The notes below the pieces were generated by a model that saw nothing but the letters and a program-made list of their open reading frames with translations, was not told the origin of the DNA and searched no databases. Both the position numbers and the translations under genes were made by a program. This document shows, piece by piece, positions 14,201 to 24,891 of a DNA stretch of 64,000 nucleotides; position 1 is the stretch's first letter, and each line of letters starts with the position of its first letter. The DNA is from Chondrosia reniformis. Taxonomy: Eukaryota; Porifera; Demospongiae; Chondrillida; Chondrillidae. The stretch is from the NCBI GenBank assembly GCA_947172415.1, contig OX359189.1, positions 1,324,501 through 1,388,500 on the forward strand. The letters run 5' to 3'.

Positions 14201-17200
14201 TAATAAACTATCTGACATTTAACTGTATACATATATAGTGCATACTAGATGGTATACAGAAAAATGTATACATGCATGTCTACCTGTACAGATATATATA
14301 TATAGTATATATGTATTATATGTATACATACGTAGGTCAATTTAGATTTAACTGCAACACTTGGCCATTTTGTGCGGGTAAGATGTGGTGTTGACATTGT
14401 GAGAAGACTAGCAACATGGGAGCTACAGAGCCTGGATCCAGAAACAGGTAAATCTTAAGAGAATTTTTCAATTTTCTTTTTATTTTACAATGTACGTATA
14501 TTATTTATTTTTTTATTTTAAAAGCAATATTATTAATAATTACAATAACAGGAAATCATAAAGCTAGTTCATTGTTGCCATAATGAATATTGCATTGCCC
14601 TTCTGGGTGGCGACTGCTAGCTGCTGGATAAGATGGCAATGGGCTATATCTTGTTCTGATTTGAAGAAAATTCATGGTTTCCAGCTCAAGCACAACAGTT
14701 GTCTCAATCACCACTGGAGTGAATCTATGCATGAATTTATTAAGATGGTACTAGTATAGAAGGCAAATGAGGGTACCAAGGCATAGGGCAGTTGCATCTT
14801 ATACCTTGCCATCATTCATATGCAATCCAACCACAGAGATGGGCAAGACGTGGGTCCATGCACCGGATTCTTTTGCATTTGTGGTCAGCTAGGAGACAGG
14901 CACGACTGAGACTATTCACAGCAGCTTCAAGCAAGAACTTAGCTTTAAACTGTGGTTCATTTGTTTCATGTCGCTTGGTGCAGCTGGAGGTGGGCAATCC
15001 ATTGCTTGAAGACACATATTAAAAGCACCTTCCTTAAGGAAAGGTAAACCTGCTTGGTAGTAGTTGTTGGATAAATGGTGAGGAGGCAGCAGCAGAAGGC
15101 AAAAAGGCAGAGGGTGCCAGCTAGACTTAGTATTATTATTATTATTTTGAGTGTATTGTGTGCATACACCACTCTGTGTTGCACTGTATATATTAAATGT
15201 CTGATTTGGCATTGAGAGATCTAGATATGTAATAGCTGTTTTTCTTCATTATACTAACATCAGTTCAGCTGAAATATCTTGTCCCACATCTTCTTCACTG
15301 TTTCCAAACCCTCGGCCATCTCACTGCCCCAAACAAAATTGTCACTATTTGTTAATGTTAATCCAGTTATTTGACGAAATTTTCATTAAATACTTTTGCT
15401 TAATTTCTGTCATTTTATATATAGGTGAAGCACCAGTGGATCCTAGTATTGGATTTCTACCACCAAATAATGGAACAACTGGACAGGGATTTGTGAAGTT
15501 TCTGGTCAAGCCAATAGACATGGCATGTTGTATTACAAGAATAGATGCGGAAGCAACCATCATCTTTGATCAAAATGAGCCTATTGGTACACCACCAATA
15601 TTCAATACTGTAAGTTGTTTATTTACATGTTTAGCTAACTTTATTGTTACAGTAGTTATCCCATGATCAGAGCATTTTTAACTTGTATATACGTACTATG
15701 AACTGTGTAGTACTTCCTTGTAGTTGAATTTATATTGCATCATGGCCATCAGATATGTTAAAATGAAATGGAGTTAGAAGTAGAGGTGGCAGTGCTGCAA
15801 CAGTGATTAGTAGATCTAGAAAAATAATAAAACAAGACAATTAGGCTAACCATATTACTGAAATTTAAATATATAATTTAATTATACATAACACATTTAT
15901 CTACGTACATACGTACTTTAGCTATCATGCTAGGTATAGTCACTGTGCAGCTCTACCATCCCTATACTATGTACTAACTTCATTTTTAATGTTTTTTTTT
16001 AAACTTGCACATGGTGGGTAACACACACTATACCCTTAATCCACCAATGGTGGAGCCAACAGATGATGTATGTATGTACGTAATCCACCAAATGGTGGGT
16101 TTAATACACCACAGCTTTAACAGTGTGCATATTAAGTATGTATGTATACACTATTGAACTAAATAAAGATAATTCTAGTGATTACCCATATAGCATGCAT
16201 TATTGTATTTATTATCTTACCAAAGTGACTGATAAAAACAAGCAAAAAATCACTAATAGTAATCAATAATATGTTACACCAATGTGACAATGTAAAAATC
16301 TGTTAAATTGAATGCATCCATTAAACCAATTTCAAATTATACTTTGTAGAAATGTTATTGTACACGTCTACGCTGATCAGGTGCATTTTGTAATGACAGT
16401 CTTTCCCACTGGTTTAACAATAATATCTGCTTATTTTTCAAATGCTTAATTTCATGTAGATTGACGCTGTAGGTCCAGAAATAAATTTCACTATTATAGA
16501 AAACCTGTTGGATGTTGGAATTTTGGCACTTGTGCTTGAACCAACTGACACTGGATCTGGTGTGAAGAAAGGAGACATTTATCTTAGTGGTAATTAAGTG
16601 AAATATGTGCTTTTAGTGTCTTAATGTGCATATTAGATTCTTCAATTAATTTAAATGCTTTTTACAGATGCTGGAATAATGAAGCCATTACTCCTCGATG
16701 TAACAGATTCATTAGTTGTACTTCCATTACAATCTGGAGCAACATACAATATTTCTGTAACTGTCACTGATAATGTTGGAAACAGGGGACCTGACACTAC
16801 CAACAGGCTAACTATTGATTTCCCTTTTGTGAACATTTGTCCTAATAATTGTTCTGAAAATGGAGATTGCACTGCAATAGGCACTTGCAGATGTGAAACA
16901 GGATTTTATGGAAATGATTGCAGTCTAGGTGAGTGAAAATGTGGGTTTATTATGTTATCATTAAAATTCAAATGCTGTAATTGGTGGCTGGCTGTCTTTT
17001 AATATATGTAGATCAACCACCAGCTGAACCGCCCATCTTAGAGTCATTATTACCCATTACTGGAGCTGAGGATGAGCCCGTAATACTTAGACTTTCTGCT
17101 GGATTAATCATAAAATATGATAGAGATGACATAGAAATTAATTTGAAAGGCTTCCCAGAGGGCACAAATTTTAGCAAGGGCAGACTTAATAAGGATATTT

Positions 17201-19096
17201 GGATTTTTAAAGAATATGAATTTGGAGAGATTAAAATGTACCTGCCTAAATATTTTTCAGGAAGTTTTGAGCTAAATGTATCTGCGGTTAATCTTTTTAC
17301 CAATACTTCTACATCAAGTACTATAAACATCTTGATTATACCTGTTGCAAATCCACCCTATCTTCTAGTAAAAGATACTTGCTTTGATGGTATTGGTAAT
17401 GGCAGTTTTAATATCAACATTGAAAGCTATGCAGTTGACAAGAGTGAGATACTCTCAGTTTTCATTAGAGAACTTCCTGAGCCCTTTATGGTTCTTGGCT
17501 CATCTAGGGATGATTTAGGAAATTTCAAACTGAGCATTGATAATCTCCCTGATGTAAAAATTAGCTTTAATACAACCTTCAAAAAAATTATGTTTGTGGT
17601 GGTAGCAGTATCTTCTCTAAATGGATCATATGGATCGGCAACTACTATTCAACCTGTGCAAGTAGATCATTGCAGCAAGTTGATACCTGTTGCAAATCCA
17701 CCCTATCTTCTTGTAAAAGATACTTGCTTTGATGGTATTGGTAATGGCAGTTTTAATATCAACATTGAAAGTTATACAGTTGACAAGAGTGAGATACTCT
17801 CAGTTTTCATTAGAGACCTTCCTGAGCCCTTTATGGTTCTTGGCTCATCTAGGGATGATTTAGGAAATTTCCAACTGAGTATTGATAATCTCCCTGATGT
17901 AAAAATTAGCTTTAATGCAACCTTTAACAAAACTATGTTTGTGGTGGTAGCAGTATCTTCTCTAAATGGATCATATGGATCGGCAACTACTATTCAACCT
18001 GTGCAAGTAGATTATTGCAGTAAGTTGATATACGTATATAAATCATTAATATACTATACCTACAGAGCTTCTCTAAAGCTCGGTTCTTACTAAGAGGATA
18101 TACAAGTCACTAATATATAATAAGATTTGTGTACATATACGATTCAATAATATACTGATCATGAAGAATATTACTGTAACAGTTGTTACATTTACTATTA
18201 TATTCTGACATAGTATCATTAGTTGTACTTCCATATATCTATGTACAGCATATTATATATATTTACCAAATATTTTGTTTCAGTCATATTTGACCTGGCC
18301 TCAATTCAAGCCCAGCTTCTATGAAATAATTCTCTTGACATCCATGGCCACATAGCAGCCACTTACTGAGTATTTCTCACAGTACACTTTGTGGTCTTTT
18401 ACTTGAAAGAGACATCATAGGAGTATCACTCTGACATGATGATTGCTACTGCAGCATAAACTGGTTAAATATCACAATCGATTCACACTTAGATCCAGTG
18501 TGTTGATTTGAGGGACACTGGCCTCTTTCCAGACCCAACTTCTATTTGCAAAAAGACCCAATTAACTGACCCATGCCTCTAAATGAGATCCAGCTTCTAT
18601 GTAGTCAAATACAGTACATATATACATATAATATTATTCCTATATTCTATATTATTTTTATATCATTCCAACAGGTATCTTGTGCTCAGACCCACAGTCA
18701 TCAACCATCTTTACTAGTACTGTTATTGTCGCAATAATAGGTGCTATATCTGGGCTCATAGCACTTGGATTTATATCACTGATAACCTGTTTGCTTGTAG
18801 CTTGCTGTAAAAGATCAGTAAAATATAGGTATTTGTGGACTGTCATCTGTTGTATACATATACATATATATACATTATTTAGTATATATAATGTTATTTG
18901 TATATACGTATGAACTCTATATGTGAAACTGTTTCTTAATTAATGTCTTCGGCCTGTATTATATACATACTATATGTAATCATATATATTTTATACACAC
19001 AGGTCCTCATATACAACTAGAGCTAAAGTTTTCTATAATGTTAGCTCTAAAGCAGAAGAAATAGAGGCTAACACTATAGCTACAACACAAATATGA
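504..19096 (+). CDS. Giant CARDB-RHS-EGF type I membrane protein, 3' part of gene (5' end not seen)
   Basis: Twenty-nine exons chain with consistent phases from 504 to the TGA at 19094-19096, about 3,577 codons. The first visible exon enters in phase 1, so at least one exon lies upstream. Order of modules: Ig/HYR-like Cys modules, an FN3-like stretch, about nine CARDB-like repeats, PPC-like and IPT-like modules, an RHS/YD repeat shell ending in an RHS core, a post-RHS region, an EGF domain, a duplicated 115-residue module, one transmembrane helix and a 30-40 residue tail. The product should sit in the plasma membrane with nearly everything outside. Teneurins also have EGF and YD shells, but are type II with the shell C-terminal; here the anchor is C-terminal and the repeats are CARDB, so this is not a teneurin. 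Function unknown; adhesion or recognition is inference. AATAAA lies at 19371. Confidence 0.85.
1955..7350 (+). other. CARDB-like repeat region, then PPC-like and IPT-like modules
   Basis: Exons 1198-2252 (end), 2325-2445, 2569-2673, 2741-2931, 3183-3341, 3409-5575 and 6272-7759. Repeats of about 110 residues each start with a DL.V strand and carry the signature VxNxG: VTNTG, VTNIG, VINNG, VTNKG, ILNHG, ITNKG, VINNG and LVNKG, each followed by an aromatic W..D/E.I segment and, where the repeat is complete, closing with a D..N.V.E...DNN. This is the CARDB (cell-adhesion-related in bacteria) pattern. After them, LDNVTRITLKLGEELTFRI to about 6880 resembles a pre-peptidase C-terminal (PPC) module; FEIFEINPKRASPLGRVTI resembles IPT/TIG; then another CARDB-like strand set (VKNTGNTD, near 7285). 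Many N-glycosylation sequons suggest secretion. Confidence 0.7.
5659..6160. mobile_element. Foldback derivative of a Penelope-like element, with GIY-YIG remnant on the - strand
   Basis: It lies inside the intron 5576-6271 of the giant gene. The ends form imperfect inverted repeats of about 100 bp: left reads gcatgggttgaacgttttga, and the right end, reversed, reads gcatgggttgacaatttcga; both run on to gattacaactggtgg. On the minus strand 6073-5888 encodes VNGIIYRIPCECGT, like the GIY core (G[IV]YRIPCxCG) of Penelope-like endonucleases, followed by a garbled basic stretch (KNKRSVRRG). The YIG part is missing, so it cannot be active. A run of about 17 G lies just upstream at 5600. Confidence 0.65.
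8100..12268 (+). other. RHS/YD-repeat shell with RHS-associated core
   Basis: Exons 8100-8244, 8362-8501, 8582-8831, 9275-9656, 9722-10012, 10211-11004, 11097-11214, 11287-11393, 11785-12005 and 12092-12268, about 875 codons. The start has the RHS entry motif VGPVGKGW. Numerous YD repeats follow: ITYDPSGNV, YSYDSLGNV, FSYDDANNL, YEYDNNDRL, YDYDAAEQL, FSYDGNGNR, YEYDPLGNL, YKYDPFGNIL. The C-terminal core reads YHMRARFYDAQHGCFISLD, then NFYQYAYNNPL..KDPTG, a textbook RHS-associated core, here YVGR..LYHMRARFYD. In bacteria this shell encloses a C-terminal cargo. All ten exons keep frame, so the shell is not decayed. Confidence 0.9.
13102..13292 (-). pseudogene. Antisense exon-like fragment inside an intron of the giant gene
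   Basis: On the minus strand a 63-codon open stretch reads as real protein (SGGKVIWQYVSFAGGF, then FVWFGELIGDG) and is flanked by a good acceptor (gttag) and donor (gtatat) on that strand. I do not recognise the family. No neighbouring antisense exon was found in the 700-bp intron (12957-13656), so it may be a copied exon or remnant of another gene rather than a functional gene. Confidence 0.35.
14448..15424. other. Long intron with probable degraded repeat
   Basis: This 977-bp intron of the giant gene has a section (about 14560-15130) of higher G+C than the surrounding intron DNA. Open stretches occur on both strands but carry no recognised domain; the minus strand has a Cys/His/Arg-rich stretch (LADHKCKRIRCMDPRL). 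I take it for an old interspersed repeat. The next intron, 15610-16459, is AT-rich and contains only short CCACCA/TGGTGG inverted repeats near 16011-16110. Confidence 0.3.
16460..19096 (+). other. EGF domain, duplicated module, transmembrane helix and cytoplasmic tail
   Basis: Exons 16460-16589, 16668-16928, 17012-18019, 18675-18828 and 19003-19096. A fibronectin-like strand set (TYNISVTVTDNVGN) leads into one EGF domain (CPNNCSENGDCTAIGTCRC.TGFYGNDC). Exon 17012-18019 carries two near-identical 115-residue copies starting PVANPPYLLVKDTCFDG (345-bp offset, 17341 and 17686). The next exon has one hydrophobic helix, IVAIIGAISGLIALGFISL, ending in a basic stop-transfer CCKRSVKYR. The tail is about 40 residues and ends TIATTQI. 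It has Tyr residues (SSYTTRAKVFYN) but no recognised signalling motif. Confidence 0.8.
18285..18600. repeat. Imperfect interspersed repeat in the last large intron of the giant gene
   Basis: Short phrases such as cccagcttctatg, cccaacttctatttg and tccagcttctatg recur at irregular spacing between 18310 and 18603, with gacc-ca phrases between them. This looks like a decayed interspersed repeat built from a 20-30 bp motif. No coding signal is seen. Confidence 0.35.
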
Positions 19097-20057
19097 GAAG
19101 ATCTGATTTCCCCCTAAGCAATAATAGAATACAAACATGAGTTAGCTGAAACTATCATAGTTAATTTGACTATTGAGTGATTTCTTGACAAGGCACTAGA
19201 CAGTAGGCATAGATTACAGTTATGTGTGTTATTGTAATAACTAATCAGTCATTATTAATCTTCTCATTCAGCTGCAGATTGAGGCATTATTGTACTAGCA
19301 TAATGTTATTAACTTCAGCTGTTTATAAATAGTAATATGTGAAGTTTTTGACTTCAATTTTCAGCAGCATAATAAATTTATAAAACATCTACATATGTAA
19401 TACTATGTACGTAATTATAATAAACATTATAAATACATTTATGTAATTATATATATGCGTACTTCTGATCACTTATGGCTCATCATTAATATGTATATAC
19501 GTATGTATATAGTATTTGTATACATTCTGCATGAATTTGTGTTTTCTCAGCTTATCTAATAATAGTTTTGAGGTGCTTATAAAGCCATTCATGTGTATGT
19601 GTATATACGTAATGAGCTCAAGGTCTGAAGGCTTTTTGGATATACGTAGATCTTGTAGTTGTATATACGAAATGAACAGAACTGTATATACATACGTACA
19701 TATGACTGCTTGCCACTTTGTGGCCCGGGGCTTTAGGGGCATATAAAGGTGCTCCTGAAATTAAAAATCACCGGTGTACATGGTAAAGTTCACATAATTA
19801 TGATGAAGTTCACAGGATCTCAGATATTAACAGGCCTAGGGTAATAAAAAATTTTGAATGGGGTGGCCATATTTTGTGTCATTGATCCCTACTAAAAGAA
19901 CTATCTTACATTCTGATATATACATATACATCATTTATTTGTGGTTTCTCAGCTTGTACTGTCACTTGGTTATGAAGTGTGCTTATATATAAGGCCATTC
20001 AATTGTGATGAGGTCTGAAGGTCCCTTAGATAGATCTTGAAATTGTATATACACGAA
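19097..20057. promoter_or_regulatory. Intergenic region with duplicated promoter-like sequence
   Basis: The giant gene's poly(A) signal AATAAA is at 19371. The 5' flank of the VWA gene at 19941-20066 (TTTCTCAGCTTG, a TATA-like tatatataagg near 19984, GGTCTGAAGG, TAGATCTTG, then gaaatgaac with the start codon) is matched by an older copy at 19534-19683 containing the same landmarks in the same order, with a short insertion. Only the downstream copy leads into an open frame. Confidence 0.5.
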
Positions 20058-23000
20058 ATGAACCAGGACCTGTTGAGTTTATTCTGCTGTATACTCCTGT
20101 GGACCACAGTAGTAGAAGGTCAAAGTACCACCTGCGATGCTTCCCTGAGTAACCATTATGTCAGCACAAGACGGGAAGTGTTTGAGCAAGTTACAAGAAT
20201 TGTAATCTCTGCTCTTCCTACAACTGAGAACTCCAGTGAGACCACTTATCAGCAGTTACTGAACACTCTAGGCCTCCAAGATAATAACCAAAGAGAAGAA
20301 AACTTTAACAAAGCTTACTCTGAGATAGTTCAGAAAGCTACATCCTACTGTACCAGGGTGCCTCCTTCTGCTACTGTTGATACAGATCAGCTCAAGAATA
20401 AATTCACAGGGTTACTCAATGATACTAATATTAATGTTAATGCATTGAGGGAGATTTATGGTGAGATTCTTTGTGTTCAGAGTAGAATAGAAGATGCTGG
20501 TTTGGAAATGACTCTTCGTAGTCTATCAAAACAATCATTAAGTAAAATATTTGGGCTGGGGCAGGAAGAATTAATCTTGGCTTTTGTAGTGGATGACACT
20601 GGAAGCATGGGAAATGAGATAGAGGCAGTCAAAAGGATCATCAACAGATTTGTCAATTCTGACGAATCAGCAGTAACAGACTACATTCTCAATACATTCA
20701 ATGATCCTGGTAATTAAGTCTGAATTTTCAATATTTGTACATGTTCTTATCATATAACCTTTAAAGCTTTATTATGCAAAGTGTGATCATATATTTAATT
20801 TTTACAGAGGTTGGTGTTCCCGTGAAATATGATGCTCACAACCCAGTGAGTTTAAATCAACTGCTAATTGATGTTCAAGCAATAGTTGCCCACGGAGGTG
20901 GAGATTGTCCTGAGCTGGGAATGACTGGTCTGGTAGATACATTGGGGTTGTTTACTAAGAGAGGTAACATCATTCTGCTTACAGATGCATCAGCAAAAGA
21001 TTTCAACCGAACAAATGAAGTTATCCGTCTTGCAGCCAATCTTGGAGTTTGCATTCATACCATATTTAGTAGAACAGGATGCAGAACTGGATTTGAGTAT
21101 TATTCTTCAGTGGCTAATGCCACAAATGGTTTTAAAGTTTATGATCTTGAGGGATTTGATATCTTAGCTTCTGAAAACCAAAGAACAGGGCTTGAACTGT
21201 GTAGCTTTGGATCTGAAGCTTCTAATTTTGAGCCAGTATTTGACGGATCAACCAAGCGATGTGATACAGTGGATGTTTCGGAATTGACAAAATCCCTTTC
21301 ATTCACAATTAATCCTCTGCAGTCTGGTGGAACGGCTCATATTACCATTGAAGATCCCAATGGAAATTCTATATATGATCAAGTTTTAAGCAGTTTAAGC
21401 ATCGTAAATGCCACAGTAATTCCTGGACAATGGACTATTTGCATTTTGAGTGGAGAGGCAGAGATCCGACATAATCAAGAGATTCACTTTGACATTTCAG
21501 CAGAATTCCTCGTCCTAGATGAAGCTACTGGATTCTACTACACTGTTTCCAAGCCTCCAGACACTAGAGGTGAGGTTGTGGTACTGCTTTTCACTTCAAT
21601 GCAGGGGGACCTCTCTCAAAATGAAACTCAAATTATGAAAATTGTGTCCAACACTGGGGAAGTACTGCAGGAACACACGTTACTTCAGTGCGACGGGTTT
21701 ATGGAGGGAAGGTATACAGTCCCTGCAGTTGAACATAAAATAGTCTTTTCAGGTGCAGATATGAGTGGTGCCCCTTTGAATATTGATATTGGAGAAATAT
21801 ACCCACCAGGACCATTGCCAGGTAAATGGCTATACGTATGTGTTAGTGCTAGTAAACTTCTAAATGGTATTTCCAGACAGTTTACATAACCTCTACTAGA
21901 TAAACATAATAGAGACAGAATAGGCAGAGTCTGTGATACATTGTACATCGTTATTATGTAAATGTTTCCTTAGTTTCTCTTTGTGTCTGGTTATTATCTC
22001 TACCACATCATGTACACTACACACCCTACTGAGACAAACAGGTATGATTCACAGTGTATACACTTTGTTGTTATGTAAATATTTCCTTGGATGAGGTGCT
22101 TATTTATGCATTATCATGAGTCCTAATGAATCATGCATTGTATCATTTGGTCATAATTATACACTTTAATGGGCTGGGACCCTGACTATCAGCTTGTTCT
22201 GATAAATGAAATCATCATCATGTACTACGTATTCAAATGTTAATGGTGTGAGTAGCATGTACGTAGGTATGAGAGGGGAAACATGGAGCTAGTTGTAGCC
22301 AGCTGTCCTGGGTTTGATTCCCAACAATTGCTTATTTCATATACTTTCCCTATTTGTGACATATGTATGCACAACTCAGCCTTCTACAACTATTATAATT
22401 GAAGAGATAAGGAAACCACAAGTAATCATTCTTGAACACCAGCTCTCTGTAATCATGAAATTGTTTGTTTTGCTGTATATATACATAGAAATGTGCACAC
22501 CAGCCTGTGAGAATGGAGGTACTTGTATTAATGGCACAACTAATGCCTGTATGTGCCCTGTTGGATTTACTGGAGACACTTGTGGCAATCCAAGTAAGAC
22601 AATATACCTTCAGATGTGTTCTATATGCAAATATATAGCCTATATAAAACACCCCATGTATATATATGCATGTAATATAATGTAAATACATACATATATA
22701 CGTATATCTTCATGTGTATTATATATTTCTATCTTTATATGCAGCTATGTGCAGTCCTTCATGCAACAATGGCATCTGCATAGGAATAAATAAATGCATG
22801 TGTAATTTCGGATATAGGGGAAAATTTTGTAATAGAATAGGTGAGGTATATACACATATGTATAATACTCTAATTATATATATACCATATATATAGCTGG
22901 AAATTTTGGCAGGAAGAATACTTGGCAAATTGCTTAAATTACGGCATTTGGCAGATTTTACATTAGTGATTTTACTGGCAAGACAGTTGTTCACGTTTGG

Positions 23001-23828
23001 TGTAGTTTATTGGCTAGTTGCTCTCAAAACTTCCAATCTGCTAAAATTCTAGCTACACAGTAATTAAATAAGCAGTGCATTAATGGACAGATACCACCTA
23101 TGTATATACTATATATATAACAAGTTTTAATATTCCTCAGCAAATATCAACTGTTTTTGTTAAATTACTATTTATTAAATACTTAATGGTATGCATGTGT
23201 TTAATATTATATTTGATAACTTTGTCATATGCATGTTGTATGTTGTATCCATATAGGATTTGGACCATGCGTTAAAAGCTCATGCAAAAAAGGTGAAACA
23301 TGCAAGACGAACCTCCAAACTAAGAAAAAGGAATGCTTTTGCCAGCCTCCATATGATGGGGAGTGTAGCAAAGGTTAATATGCAAAACATGTAATTATGT
23401 TATTTTTCAGGGCAAAAGCACTATTAAAGCTCAAGTTTCTTCTATAATATTCATACATATTCTCATAATCATTCTTCAAGCATACAAATATATAAATTTT
23501 AGCAAGTTTAATTTTATATGCTTATATGTATATAGTGTTGGATGCTGTCGAAAACCTCCAGTTGTTTAAGATAACAAATCGAGCTTTGGTTGTTTGGAAG
23601 GTTAAGGAAAAGAGTCGATCTCACATCAAACAATTTAAGCTGAACGTTTATATAATCAAGGGTGAGACAGAAATTAAGCTTAATTCTCTTACACTCCCAA
23701 GGACCATGAGGGCCTACCTCTATAGCAGGCGTCAAGCAATCAACAAAAAGCTGAAAATTGTATTGGTACCAGTTTTAAAAGACAATATTGAAGGAATTCC
23801 AAAGACGGAGATGATTAGTTTGATTTAG
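20058..23828 (+). CDS. Secreted VWA-domain protein with EGF repeats (hemicentin/VWA7-type VWA)
   Basis: Exons 20058-20709, 20808-21821, 22489-22593, 22745-22840, 23257-23373 and 23536-23828 join in phase 1 throughout and encode 758 residues. The ATG at 20058 starts a hydrophobic signal peptide (LLSLFCCILLW). A VWA domain begins near residue 172 with a full MIDAS start, DDTGSMG, and continues through GGGDCPELGMTG and NIILLTDASA, the layout of the metal-dependent VWA of hemicentin and VWA7-like proteins. Then come a beta-rich region and three Cys-rich EGF modules (MCTPACENGGTC, MCSPSCNNGIC, and a less regular third). The last exon is an FN3-like strand set of about 97 residues. There is no membrane helix or GPI-type tail, so it is probably an extracellular matrix protein. 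Intron 21822-22488 shows nothing else. Confidence 0.85.
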
Positions 23829-24891
23829 TATATACAAAAATATTTAGTTTTAACAAACTTATGCGTAGTATAGTTTAATAGACAAGTGTGAACAAGTAGA
23901 TACTACATACAGTATGTAGTGCTGACTATTCTATGTAGTTTGTTTTAGTTATGTATTTAGTCAAGTGCGATGTATTACAAAGTAATAGTGATTCTTAAAC
24001 TTGCAATTGACATTTTGTGTTTGCATGTACGTATATCATATTCTTGTGCATACAGATCTATGAATTAATTTTTATATACTCTGATTGCATTCCATTTTAG
24101 CAGTATGTTTGTTGACATTAAAATTATACATACAAGAAAAAAGTTTCCTAATGAGTAATTCCCTATCCCTTTATATGTTGTAAAGACATTCCTTTGAAAA
24201 TATATATATGTGTGCATTAACTGTAATGTAAAGCTGTTACATGTATATGTAGATGTGTGTCTCTGATGTCTATAGACATAAGAGAGAAGACAGTCCCACC
24301 TGATATTTAAAATATGTACATAGTTCCTAACTTCAATTATATAATTATTTAACATGTACATAGTACTTCAATTCTTTCCTTTCCATCTTTTAGTGATTAC
24401 ATAGAATTATAAAATTGATGATTACGTAAGTGAAAAAGTGTCATAGTGACTACATTGATGCAGAACACTTTACCATTTAAACATTGACTCTGTATTTAAC
24501 CCACTTATGTCCCCAGAGTCTCCCCATTGCTACTTATAAAAAGATTGTTGAGCAATCCACATCTCTTTTGTCTATAGGACTCATCACAGTGAAAGTAGGA
24601 GTGGTTACCCTGCTAAAATATATCATAAACTTGTGGTTTCCTTATCAGTGTACATATATAAGGGGACATTCAGAGTGTACATGGCTGATATTAAATATAT
24701 AAGTAGGTACATTCATACTAATTGATTATTATAGGAATTTTATTGGGAAATGACCTTGTAAATTCATAAGCCAATGAAATTACAAAACGTATGAAGCTAA
24801 ATATAGCTGTATGCTATAATTAGTGAGACTAATTCGCTAGCTATATAGACTACATTATTTGAACGAAGAAGAACGAGAGAACGCTCCTATC
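23829..24891. other. Intergenic, AT-rich; one promoter-like match
   Basis: No gene is supported here. Around 24630-24690 the sequence TTGTGGTTTC, then atatataagg and CATTCA, resembles the flank upstream of the VWA gene (19941-20020). Otherwise only AT-rich DNA and short TACGTA motifs are seen. Confidence 0.3.

Larger units (their letters stand above)
12329..15609 (+). other. Post-RHS region: helical/glycine-rich segment and bacterial-style repeat-tail modules
   Basis: Exons 12329-12391, 12795-12956, 13657-13808, 13969-14199, 14336-14447 and 15425-15609. Directly after the RHS core comes an Ala/Gly-rich segment (GLAGAVASGAVGG) and a predicted helical stretch (LLNNKIRKVVDMLGGVLKDF), the position where bacterial RHS proteins carry their variable cargo; no catalytic motif is visible. 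Then a module beginning NDILGPPGFGPEHFV, with FEYTIRFENDPNATAPAQ, and ending GFLPPNNG..GQGFV....TRIDAEATIIFDQNEPI.TP.IFNT. From memory this last pattern is common in giant bacterial surface proteins; the exact family name I cannot confirm. Confidence 0.65.

Noticed and set aside
14792-15212. Overlapping ORFs on both strands in an intron of the giant gene
   Set aside because: No domain, no splice context and shadowing frames; better explained as an old repeat.
504-19096. Interpretation of the giant gene as a teneurin
   Set aside because: It has CARDB repeats and a C-terminal membrane anchor; teneurins are type II with N-terminal anchor, eight EGFs, NHL repeats and a C-terminal YD shell.
504-19096. 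Bacterial contamination as the source of the RHS/CARDB sequence
   Set aside because: The frame is interrupted by 28 short introns with consensus splice sites, and composition matches flanking animal genes.
20984-21167. 60-codon ORF inside the VWA gene
   Set aside because: Out-of-frame shadow of the real VWA exon.
22314-22488. Possible extra exon upstream of the first EGF exon of the VWA gene (TTQPSTTIIIEEIRK...)
   Set aside because: Exons 20808-21821 and 22489-22593 already join in phase 1; the stretch has no acceptor that keeps frame.
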